Part shown: piece by piece, positions 1-12,500 of the stretch
Layout of the letters: every line of letters starts with the position of its first letter
Position numbering within the stretch: position 1 is the first letter of the stretch
Assembly (NCBI GenBank): GCA_037013685.1
Contig: CM072897.1
Coordinates: 17,220,643-17,284,642 of the forward strand
DNA: 64,000 nucleotides
Origin: Acridotheres tristis
Lineage: Eukaryota > Chordata > Aves > Passeriformes > Sturnidae
Reading direction: 5' to 3'
Made by a program: the position numbers and the translations under genes
Notes under the pieces: generated by a model
Told to the model about the DNA's origin: nothing
What the model saw: the letters and a program-made list of their open reading frames with translations, nothing else
Database searches by the model: none

Positions 1-378
1 GTGTGTTTCCATGTGTATTTGTAACATGTATACAATATTTACACACATTCCTATGCAGACAGCTGGGATCCTTGCTATAGGCTTAAGAAAAACAGGATTT
101 TGAGCCGATAATGGGTCAAAATATTTTCCTGAAGCACACCAAGAGGAGTGGGGGGGCAGGAAAGGTGATAATTAAAAGTCATTAAGCTCTTAGTCTTAAG
201 TTAGGAGAGAATTGGAATATGCCCTAGAAAAGTAAACTGAGTTAGGTAAGAAGTCATCCCCTAGTCAGCTCTCAAGTAAAATAGTTGTGTCTGACACTTC
301 TTGCATTAGACTGCACAGTGGTATCCTAAAAAAATACCTGCAAGTATGCAAGAGACTCTCTGCTTCTTAAAATAATAC
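1..378 (-). other. CIB2 last intron, 5' part
   Basis: AT-rich sequence after the exon 5 donor. I looked for the short terminal exon (Thr-Phe-His-Ile-Arg-Ile then stop) on the minus strand and did not find it, so it must lie beyond position 1. Confidence 0.75.
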
Positions 379-574
379 CTGAGAAAGTCCGGTGCCTTGG
401 AAATCATGTTTTCAAAATCTGCAAATCCTAATTTCCCATCACCATCCATGTCAGCCTCTTCTATGACTTTCTCACAAACCAGAGTGATTTCCTCTTCTGT
501 CAGCTCTTCCCGGGTCAGCTTATTGAGGGTTTTTTCCAAGTCTGCTTTACAAATGAAGTTATCTGTGTTAAAAT
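379..574 (-). CDS. CIB2: CIB2 coding exon 5 (EF-hands 3 and 4)
   Basis: A 196-nt exon for residues 116-181 (last codon split). It carries EF-hand 3 (loop D116 to D127), EF-hand 4 (loop D157 to D168) and ends SKAPDFL. The acceptor ends TGTTTAG and the donor is CTCAG|GTATTA. If the donor were not used, the frame would run through the intron for about 25 unrelated residues and end at 306, so the exon boundary is needed for the conserved STFHIRI-type tail. Confidence 0.95.
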
Positions 575-3500
575 CTAAACAACAGAAGAACCAAAGATCA
601 CCGAGTGTCCCACTCATGGACTCCAAACACAAGAAGCACAGCGAGCCCCTGCACAGTTACCATAGATCTTAAAGGCATAGATTGCTTTGAGCTCCCGGGG
701 AGCCATTTCACTGAGCACGGAGAACATATCCACAAAGTCATTGAAGCTCAGGCTCCCCTCTCCATCTTCTGAGAAGGATGCCACAATCCTTTCTTTGAAG
801 GGATTCTCCTGTCAAAGATAAATATAGATTGGTTTTTGGAAGATGAAAAAACCTGCAGACTCCTTGATAATGAATATTTAATTGAATGGTTGGCTCTTTA
901 AAGACTTTTTTTTTTTCCCCAAAAAATAGATCCAAAAACTTACATTTGTATGCTTTAGCAGGAAGTTGCTGCTGCATAGTACCACTTCTGGTCTTTTACT
1001 CCCACTGATACATGTCAATGTCCAGCCTATGGCTGGACTGACTAAAAATTATAGAGATTTAAAAGAAATTTTATCTCCACAGGAGATGATCCTGAAATCA
1101 TTTTTAGCACCTTAGAATAGGACAATATTCTAAAACCATAAACACACAAGCAAGCATGAGAAAACCTGCTTTATTACTATGAAATCCAAACCAAATGTTT
1201 TTACAGTAAAAACCCATCATTTTTCTCAGAGCTACACAAAAGTCCAATACTAGTTTGTAGCTGCATGGATAAAACTTGGAAAATCAATTCAATTCAGTTG
1301 AATATGAACATAACACAAACATCACTTGGGCTGTGAGCAGCATCTCATTAAAGTTGTGCTACAGATCTTATCTGAAGCCAAGACACTGATTAACACTGAT
1401 TAACTGATCCATAAATATATACAGTTGTGGTGGTGGCATATCAGAGTCATTATTTTTAATATGCATGCAGCATTTTGTTTGGCTTTTAAAGAATCAGTAG
1501 TGTGAAAGTTCACAAGTTCAATCATATCTCCCTGTAAATTTAATTACCTAACAGGTATTCATAAACCATCCAATTATTTTAAATGAAATTTCAAAAACCA
1601 ACTATATTTGAGAGACAAGTGACCAGAAAATGTTATTTTTCAGTTAACTTGAATTCTTTTTTGATAATTCAGACATAAAACAAAAGCATCTATAGGACAC
1701 ATTTTTGGCATAACTGTGGAGACTAAAAAAGCAATGACCAGGAAGAAGGCTGTTTTTATGGACAGGGGAAGCAGGGACCACAGAGCCTGAGGCTCAAATG
1801 GCAGCCCATTAAAGTAGCCAAGACTAAATACAAATTCTCCTGCAGGGTTTGATGACTGAAGGGATACCCAAGAGGGAACAGGCCTACAGATGTCAAAGGA
1901 CAGGAGATTAACAAGTTCATTGTTCAGATGAAGACAAAACCAGGCCAAACAAAACCAAATCACATAGAAAAGAAAACAAAGATTCCTGAAAATTAAAAGC
2001 AGTCTCAAAAAGCAGCAGGGTCACATCTCTCCAGAGCCTGAAAATGAAAAACAACACCCCAGAGCCAGGCAGGTGGCTGAGAGAACCTCCCTGTAAAAGG
2101 ATAAGTAGTGATCACTCTTGTCTCCTGAATGATGTGTAGGTACAGCAGGTGTGCATCTGTGCTACTGCTCAGGGCAAAGTGGCTCACTGAAATGCCTGCA
2201 AATGTGCCTGGAAATGTTTGTGGGATACCCATTTGTTTGTGGGATTTACCTGTGGTTGTACACATACATCTCTTTGTGGGATATGCACACACAGACACGC
2301 AGGGAAGAACAATTGGTTCTATAGTTCCAAACTGCCAATTTATAAATGAGCCAAAGTAAGATTCATTTGGGCTGAAATATATGAAAAGACCCACTTTCTT
2401 CCTAAAAGCACACCAAAAATGGTGTTACATGCTTAATATTTGAGAATGCCAAACATCAGAATGGACATCAAAACATGTTAGACATTTATTTTTCATTTCT
2501 AAAACGCTGTATAGCTCTCTTTGGAACAAACCTGATCAGAAGTGTCATGGTAACAGTAGTAAGCTGACATCTTAGAGGCAGCATTGGGTAACAAACCAGG
2601 AGCACACAGATGCAAATATCCCTATCAGCTGTGAATATCAAGCCCAGGACTTTGTGCTTTAGGAAGGCTGGGGCAGGATCTCACTGACCCAATAAGCATA
2701 TTGCAGTTGCATAAGGTAAGTTATTTATTTGGGATGTCAGACATCTTGAAAACACTGATGAATTAAGAATGAATTAAATGAACCTAAGCATACTTCTCAA
2801 GTAACTCTTTGCCAAATGGATCTCTAAAACCAAACTGAAAAATAAAATCTTTCCTCATATTGATTTCTTTCCTTTAACTTTCTCATATTATGTGTCTTCA
2901 GGCAGTATATCTGTGGCTTGCACAATGGAAAGTATTAGCTTACCTTCACAGATACTTTTCACATCCTTTCTGTAATTTCATTACCTCTACTCTAAAGAGC
3001 ACAGATTAGGGTTCCATCATATTTAAAGGAAGAAAGGGGGAAGGGAGTAAAGGGGAAAATGATATTGTTCTTTCCTAGATTGCTTTCCCACAAGCACTAA
3101 TTGTTGAAAAAAAGATTCCTTTTAAAACTAGAAACTTAACTTGTCTTAAAAAGCTTTTTCTGTACTCTCATGATAAAAATGAGAGGGGAGACAGAAAGAA
3201 TAAAGAATGGCTACAACTGGAAAACAACTCTGCTGTTTTGTAGATTGATGTTGTTGCTGTAGTAGCTTGAGAGGATCCTTAATGTGCTATCCATCTTTGT
3301 AAGGGACATTTCCTTTACTCAGATAATTGTGTTTCTATGCATTTTTAAATCTCACACAGCATCTATCCCAACATACAGGCCTATAACAGCTTACAATAAA
3401 ACACAGCCATTAGTTGTGGGTTTATTCCTGGCATTGCAGCTAAATCTCCTGTTATATTCCCCTGTCCTCCATCCCAGACTAGGAATGCACTCTGGTGCCT

Positions 3501-6500
3501 TTTGCCTTATCTGTTTTGCAGCTTGAAGAATTAATTTCAAGCCTCCAATCCTATTCCCACAAGCTGACTGTATTTTGGAAATAAGAGGTTGCAAGTGAAG
3601 TTCAAAGATAGGTCAAGATAATTAAGTTGGAGATACTGGAGAATCATTACAAAATGCTACTTAATTTTCATATCCACAGAAACACAATGATAGTTTTCCC
3701 TTTTATATTTGGACATAAGTCCCCACTGACTTTAGAGAATATATTTAAAAGCACAAAGCAGGCTGTTTTGCAGACTACTGCAAGTCAGAACCCTTTTGGA
3801 TGCTTTAAGCAGGACTTTTTCTGCAATGGTAAAAAACTAAAGTTTCTCAAATTTCAAGAGTTATTAAAAAAAAAGAAAAAATAATAGCTATCAGACAAAC
3901 ATAAATATAAAAGTGGCTAAATTGTACATTACCAAAGCTCCATAGGAAAGACTGGTGCTTCAGAAGGGAGGCATAATAAGTGCAACAGCAAATTGTCTCT
4001 GGAGCAGAAAAAAAGTGAGTTTCTTTGCAGGGATTTTTTTCTTAATTTTGTTCTTCCTCAAAATCAATAACTTGGGTTTTATGTGTCTGTGATTATATTA
4101 ATGTCATCAAACTTCTCTGCAGTGCCTGCAGGGAACTGCTTAAGAAATTCCTGCAGAAATCAAGGCTAAGACAGAGCTAAATTGCTAAGTTTGTCTTAAT
4201 AGAAAAGAGCATTTTGTTCTGTCAGAGAGCAGGAGCACACGTTCAGCAGTGACTCTTTACTGAAGTGACAACAGCCAAAACCCCAAAGATTCAGGCTGTG
4301 TACAGAACTATTCCCAGAACACAGCTACAGGTGCTGGCAGTACCTGTGCTACCTGTGCCAGGGGAGCACAGACAATGCTGCAGGTCTGCTTCCATGCTGA
4401 GCAAACAGCCCTGGAGCACACACAGCTGACATGCTCACATAAACAGGCTTCAGAGAAGAGAGGAGAGTGGTCTGCAGGGAGGGAAACATCCCATCATAAA
4501 TAGAAACAACTAACAGAATGCAGCAAGGATGTTGAGGTGAGCTGGAGGCAAAGATTGGCCAGAGCAGGGCTGGGGTTTGGGAAGATCACCCTGCTCCTAC
4601 ATCCCCACCTGCAGCTCTGAAATCAGTCTTCATTTAAAAAAAAAACAAAACCACTTTTGTTTTCTCCCTGGTCCCACACTGAGCAGTTCATATCATGGCT
4701 ACAGTTTTGCAATATTAATTACTGCAATCTCACACGTGTCCAGATGCCCCAAAGTTAATTTATTAGACTGGTGCCTGTGGAACCAAGATTGTGAAAATTA
4801 GAGAACAGAGACTGCAATGAAACTGATGGAGTAAAGTAGCTCTGTTAACTTCAGTGTAATGGTAGACCTAATCAACTTGAAGTACCTTCCCTTCTTTATT
4901 TATTTATTTCTTGTCCCGACTTTCAACTTTTAAGAACCAGGAGTTAGTGAATAATTCATTACCAATTAAAGTGAACGACCATCAGCATTTTTTTTTCCTT
5001 GAAACACAAAAAACCTGGCTCAAAACATTAATGCATGAGGTAAAGATCTTTCTTTATATTAGCAGAATCTAATTTAGAAAAGTGCATTATTGATTCTATC
5101 CGTTTGTCAGAACCTGCAGTGGTATTGAGCTCAACATTGCCAGTAACTAGAAATATAATGTGTATATGAAAAAAGCCAGGTGCTTTGAAATTAGCACTAA
5201 TTTCATTAGAATTCAATAGACATTTATTTCTATTTTAAGATGTAAATGTTGTCTTTGTCTTCACCTTGATGAAAATTCACTGAAGAAAGAAAACACCATA
5301 ATGATTTGTTAGGCAGTCTGGTCAAGTTGCAAAGGTTAAAGATTTTTTTTTCTTAGTGTATGAGCTGAAGTGTGGTATTAAAGGAACAAAGAGTTCTATG
5401 AACTTCAACTTGAAATCTAATTCAAATCTTTTTCACTTCATGTCGACTTTGTGTCCTCCACAACTGAATTTCTAAAGCACGGCCTCTGCTTGAAAAATAT
5501 CAGATATTTGAAAAAAAAATACAACACTAAGGACAAATTTCTAGATCGTTGAAATTAAGTGGAAAGCCATCAATTACAAGATTTTTATAGCATTGTTCTT
5601 AAAAAGCTTAATAATGTTTCCCACAGCCATCAATTACAAGGTTTTTATAGCATTGCTCTTAAAAAGCTTAATAATGTTTCCCACAGCTATCAGATTGAAC
5701 ACATAATTTTTTCTACATTATAGTAATTTATAGACATGAATTGACTAGCATCCATAAAAAAAATAGACTGTGACAAAATACAGCATAATTCAATTAACTG
5801 TTTAAAAAATAAATGGTAAAAGTCCACATTTGTCCTGTTAAAACCATAAATTATTAAACTGTTGAACTGAGAATAAAAACAAAGTGTGTCTCCATTTTTT
5901 TTGCACTGATTGCCTTACACCTACTGCTTCTCTTATTTGCAGTTACATGGACAGTTTCTCCACTTCCTATCATGAAATGTCCCCATGAAAATGAAAGCTC
6001 CTGATAATTAAGAAAAATAATATTTATTGTGCTCGGGTAGCTGAGAAAAAAGGGGAAAACCTTTACTTTTTATTAGAAATATTCTGCACACAGCTGGCAA
6101 ATTTCCTATGAACAGACTGAGATAAGAACTTCAGATTTCTAACCAGTTCTTCACATAGAGATCCCTGTGGGGGGATATACACAAAGGGCAAAGATTGTTC
6201 AATTTCATTTTATTTCCTATTCATTTCTTTCAACATCTACCCCAAGTATCTTTGCAAGAAAGACATTCACCTAAATATTTTCCAGTTTCTGGGGCTGATT
6301 TTGCCCTTGAACAATAACAGGAAGGAGAAAACCTCAGCATGCCAGAGCACTTCTGGATAGCAATCTCGGCAAAAAGTCTGGCAGATGAGCTACAGAAGTT
6401 AAGATTTACAGTTTGCAAGCAGTCAGAAGTGGTACCTTTAGCTCAGGCATGTTTATTATAAGCTGCATAGGTAGTTTAACATCCGGGTCCTTTGTATAGT

Positions 6501-9500
6501 CCATGGGCACAACGTTTGGTGCCATTTCATGGTATCGGCCGTGCAACCTGTAAACAAGCAGAAACAAACAGCCAATAACCAATTTAAAATGACCAATTCC
6601 ATTCAGACACTAATCAGGTACAAATTTGTCCTGCAGCTCTAATCAGTGATTTTAGTGCACAAGTCTGAGCCCACCAAATTCCCAACTTTCTGAACAAAGA
6701 GGGCTTTGATGCAGTATCCAGCATAAAACTGCCACCAGCAGCCACGTGTTTCTCGAGGTCAGTAACTGAGCAGAGTTTCACAGTGTGTGTATGGAACATT
6801 TAGGCACTGCCTCAATGTGTTCACAAGGCCTGAACCAAGGCATGTACTGTGAAATGCAATTCATCTCACAGGTGGATCTTAAGTCATACACCTGATTCAT
6901 AAAAGGTTGTCCCTTTGTCATGTCCTAACACTGTGTTCTGATCTCTCAGGAGGGAACATGTGCTGCTTGTATACATTACAAAGCTGTATCTTGTGATTTA
7001 TTTTCCTTTTAATGAAAAATCCTGCCTACTCACTAGGCATATTAACAATTACACATAGAGATTACTGTGTTTTAACAGCAGAGCATAAACAAAGCAGTAA
7101 TACAGGAAGCAATGCCTCAGCAACCCCTTCATTTCCCCAGCTTTAGCTGCAGCAGCCCCACACCCAAATGAACTACTTCAGATTCCTGTGTCTAAATAAA
7201 CTCAAAAACTAGGAGAAAATCACCTACAAGCATCTGTTTTCTTATGATTATGATGTGCCACAAAGAACACATGAAATGAAACACAGAAACAATTTTTTTC
7301 TTCATTGTAGGAAACTGATGCTTTCATCCTGCACAGCAACATTTTGTGCCACACTAGAAACTGGATATCCATTGATCTCAGCACATTTCAGCTGCTCACC
7401 ACAGCCTACCCTGACATTTCATAAATACTGTGTAATTCAAGATGCAATAGCCATTTCCCTCTTAGCAACTGATTTCTCTGTTGTAAATAGCAGCTAAAAA
7501 GACGCTTCCAAATACAACAGAAAAAGCAGCTTAAAGCACTTAAAAAGAAAAACTTAAAAGAATGCAAAACTTTCAAGTCCAATATCCATCTATGGGCTAC
7601 CTACTTTTTTTAAAAGCTAGAATACTGAAATGGTGTTCTAGCCTTCAAGAAAATGAAGCACTCATTATTGGCAAATCTTCACCACTGTGGACAGCACTTG
7701 GCAATTCAGGAGCTGACAATCCCTGCTTATTTTAACTGCCAAGATTTCCTTCTGCACTTTATCTAATATTAGACTTGTCTCTTTATAACATGCAATATCA
7801 ATGCAAAGTAAGCCTGCCATTTCTTGCTGACAGAATTCCCTATCTTGCCCATAGAAATGGCAGTCGATTTATACTGAAGTTCAGCCATGCCCTTCAGCAG
7901 CTGAAAGGAGGACAAGCCTCCCATCTCCAGCCCAGACTCTGCCACATCTGCCTGGAAGGCAGGTGCTGGACACAGGAATATGCAGCTAACTAACTGCAGA
8001 TGTGAAGGCAACTCTCACATCCTGTTTTCCTCCCAGCTAACTCTGCTGTTAATTCCCCAAATCAGTCAAAGCTCCGTGGAGGTAAGAGCTTTCTGCCTGA
8101 GTGGATTTCACACTAGAGCATCCAAATGAGTCTGGAGGAAGTGGCTCTGATTTAACTCCTGCAAACTAAATTACAGCAATAAAATACATCTTCCACGTGC
8201 TTTTATCTGCAAGGATCCAGCAACTCTTATTTGTAATAGCCTTATCACATGGCATGATTAGCATTTATGACAGTGAAAAGGGCCATAGGATTTCTCTATA
8301 CCCAACACATAGTATGTTGCACTTATTCCATTACCCTTCAAAATAAAAAACAGAATACCCAACCAACTGAACAACCACAAGAGACAGTAACACCTTTTCC
8401 TTCTGTAAGATCTTGATGCTGGGAAGTTCTTCAGGGACATTATGTACTGTTTTATAATACACTGGATTGCCAGTATCAAATGCTGGATTTTGTAGAAAAA
8501 AATAACAGACCTGCTTCAGCCTCTTAACAGGATGCCAAGAAAACCAGCTGTCACAAGGTACGTAGTCCTTTTTGCAGGAGTTCCAGCACAACTCCCACTT
8601 AGTTGAATAACTTATGTCACAGTGGGTGAATACTTACTTTTTGGCAAGGAAACAATCCATGTCTCACTGATTACTCTGTAACACGATGTAAAGCTCAGTA
8701 GACACCGGGGTTATTCACACCCATAATCCTCCTGCCCGCATGCAATTCCTCACTACACCCTGTAGTGCTGTGCACTATGACAAATCCTGGGAGTCAGACT
8801 CAGTAATCACTTCCCAAATGCTGCTTTCATTACTATTCTCTCACATCTCTCAAGAACATTGATTCCTAACTGCAAATAGAGAGGAAACAAAGCTCTGGTA
8901 AAGGCTCTGATATTTTTCCTGTTTGGGAGAAGCAGAAGGCTCTTCAGGTGACCTGAACACATCCAAGCAGTTGGGACCTAGAGGAAAGACTTTTTGTGCT
9001 TTTACTCAGCATGCCTTCCACAAGAAGCATGTCTGAAAACAACCTAAAGCCTCTTTATCTGCCCTAGACACAGAAAAGTTTATGTCTTGTCAGGGAGGCA
9101 ATGTAAGGTTTTGCAATGCTGTCTGAACACACAGAAATTTGGAAAAGCTGCCATTATCATACAGAGACCATCATGTATATTCAGAAACCCATGACCAGCC
9201 TCACTGTTACTGTCTAGCAGCAGTAACTACTACAGATCCTGCAGCTGTATTTCCTTTAAAAGATTCTTCTGGATGCATGCAGAAGCATTTTCCTATTCCT
9301 GGATGTGTTCTCTTTGTCAGCAGTAAATTCCTCATTTACTTTGCATGGAAGTAGGAAATGAAAAATTGGCAGTGTCTTCCCTGTCACAAGTGAGAGTGGG
9401 AGGGAATGTGGTGATAAATTTAATGGCAAATTTCATTAACTGATGATGTCCCCACAGGTACTGGTCTATGCTTATGCTTCATGTACAACATTCAAGGATT

Positions 9501-12500
9501 AAGGCTGTGATTCTGTATCATCTTAATCCGGCCTAAACCCAGACTGCTGATCTGCCCTTGCAGAAATTTAAAGCCCACCAGCTTCATGTCCCTTTGTACA
9601 AGCCCTAACACTTAAGAATGTGCAGTGAGGTTCAGGGAACTGATGTGTTTGAAAATATAAAAGTTTTCACAGTCAGCTCCTTGAGTTTACCAAAGCAGTT
9701 GTGACAGCAGTAGAAGAAAATGTGGGTTTAAATTTTCTATTAAATTAATCAATAAAGTAAAGGCAGAACAAGACTTACCCCTGTAGACAGCAGTAGTTTT
9801 AAAATCAACTCAGCTGTCCATCAACCAGTGACAACCAGAGAAAACCAAAAATGCTGTGTTCAGAAAAAAACCCCACAACACAGTTTTGTCCCCATAGCCT
9901 ACTTTTGATTGATGACAAATTTCATTCTACCACTTTGGGACTTTTACATGGCAAAAAGGTAGGTCCGAGTCTGTTCCCCCTTCTCAAGGGTAATGCTGTG
10001 GGTATTTGCTGGACACAGTTTGGGATGTCTCCAAACTTAGAGCCTCCAGCTCTACCTGGATAGATCTGCAAAAGGAGATTTTTAAACTTACACCCTGCAG
10101 TGGCCATTTCAATTCACTATGGGGCTTTGGGAGGCAGTCAGACTGTACCCAAGGTCACCAGTGGGTGTGTTAAAACACAGAGCAGCTCTTCCTTGGCCTG
10201 GGGTACATTCATCTCCACCATTAAATGTAGTGACAACACATTACAGCTGGCTGAGCTGCCTTTTAACAGCAGCTCTGCACTGAAGGAGTCTGAAAATACA
10301 AGATAAAAGCTTGCAAGGGCACATTGATTAGAAATAAATAGAGGCTTTAAAGTGGCCTTTAGAAACAAATATCTTCCCAGTTTGGGTCCCACAGCAACAG
10401 TCACTTGATTTATACTTTAAGGGGAAAACATTTTTATTCAGCAATATATATCCTTCTTACCCCTAAGTAAAAGGGATGCATTCAAAGACTTGTACATTAC
10501 ACTCAAGACCATCTCAAAGAGTAAATTCTAGACTGTTCTGCATTGTTCAGCATGTTCAGAAAAAAAACCCAGCAAATGGCTTAACTAGAGCAATGAGAGC
10601 AGGCAGTGAGTGCTGAGGGACAGTCCCAGCAGGGGTTCACAGCAGCTGTGGCATGACCTGACCACACATGGCTTGGACAGGATGGAACAACCTGTGCCAG
10701 CAGCAGGACCAGAAGTGCAAAGCTGCTGTTCAGCTCCACTTTGGGTTATTCACCACAATCAGAGCTAGAGGCTCCTGTCCAGATGCCAGAGCTGAATGGA
10801 ACAGCTGGAGAAGGACTTTGTGTGATATGCAGAGAGGAATTCACCACTCCAGAGACCAGCAGGAGAACTGAAAAGTCAACATAAAGCCCTGGGAAGAGCC
10901 AGGTCTCAGCAATCAGCCCTTCCAAGGCCCTGGGGTGGCTGGAAGTCAAAGCAGCAGCAGCAGCAGCACTGAAGATGGGATTGCACAGAGTGCAGGGCAG
11001 AATCACTGATGGGAACTGACCTACAGCCCTTGTACACAGGCTGTGGCCCTGTGCCGATACAAATCAGTGAAATGCACGTGTTCTCCGGTCCTGCAGTCCT
11101 TTAATGGACAGCTGGGGAACAGGGCCAGACATACCAAAATCAGCAAGAGCTCAAAGAGAAGGAGGTTCTTTAGTCTGGGGCTGAGAAACTGAGCAAGGAG
11201 GGGCCTTGGAGGCTGTCAGCAACTGAAAAAGAAAGTGCTTGCAGGGTCTCAGATTAATGCCTTACTTGCACAAACTGTTTTTGCAACAATAAATGCTAAA
11301 TGTTACACATGGTAAGGGGAGGCATAAATCTCTGTGCTGCACCAATTCCTCGGTGAATTATTGCTTCCAAGAATTGCAAGAGGTTAGAACAGTCTGTTAG
11401 AGAAGGGGGTCTACCATGTGAAGCTGAAACCAAAAGGACGGGAAACATGATACAAGGAAATTCAGACAGAAACTGAAACCACCACTCACTAAATTGCCAC
11501 AGTTCGACAAACAGATAAAGAACAAAGAACAGTGAGAAACACAATCAGGAAGAAAGTTAAAGGAATTCTGTTACTGATATGCCTTGTCCCTTTTATGCTT
11601 TCCAGTTGAAATTATTTTCATTGTATCAATAAAATACAAAAACTGGGCACAGAAATCAGATTTATAAAAAAGCAGCATAATAAGATGAGAAAAAGTGGAT
11701 AGATGAGCCTTCTGCTAGTTTTTAGTTAGCATGTAAAGTATTTATTCATCTTTGTGATGCAAAATGAAACAGCACAAGTTAATTTAAGATAATACTAGAT
11801 AAATATCCTCCCAAATCAGCTGCAGTAAAATTAAAAAGAAATTGCAAGAAATGTTTTTGGTGGGCAATTTATAATACTTTTATCCTAAATCTAGTCATAA
11901 TTAGGAAAGCTCTGACTTTCAATACATGTACCCTACTGTTCCCAGAACTCCATGATGAACAGTGAGTACAGATAAGAACACTGTCATGTTTTCCTTCCTT
12001 GAAGCACTACTCAAAGCCCTGCTCACAGGCCTCTTTTCTGCTGCTGGTTCCAAGAATGACAGAGTGCCTGAGGTTGTGAGGAACTCCTGAGATGAACTGG
12101 TCCAACCTCTTGCCCAGCAAGGGCACCTGGAGCAGGATGCCACATCAGATGGCTTTTGAGTATCTCCAGGGCTGGAGATGGCACAGCCTGTCTGGGCAGC
12201 CCCACAGTGCTCAGTCACCCCCACAGTGCTTCCCTGTGCTCAGCCAGAACCTCCCGTGTGTCTGTCTGTACCAACTCCCCTTTCCTGCCACGGGTCTCTG
12301 TCACCTTTGCACCCTCCACATCTCAGCTCTCCCAGCCTTTCTCCTCCTGAGAGAGTCCTCAGGCCCTTGGGAATCTCACCAGCCCTTTGCCAGACCCTGG
12401 AGCAGCTCCTTATTTCTCCTGTCCTGGGGGCCCAGAGCTGGACACAGCACAGCACCACTGCAGACTCCGTTCACACCAACATTGCCACGATCCTCTCCTC

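Noticed and set aside
306..378. Extension of CIB2 exon 5 beyond its donor
   Set aside because: The frame continues about 25 codons into the intron with non-conserved residues; the CTCAG|GTATTA donor and the family's short conserved tail argue for splicing to an exon off the left edge.
10951..10967. CAG-type triplet run
   Set aside because: Only about six triplets in an intron; too short to be notable.
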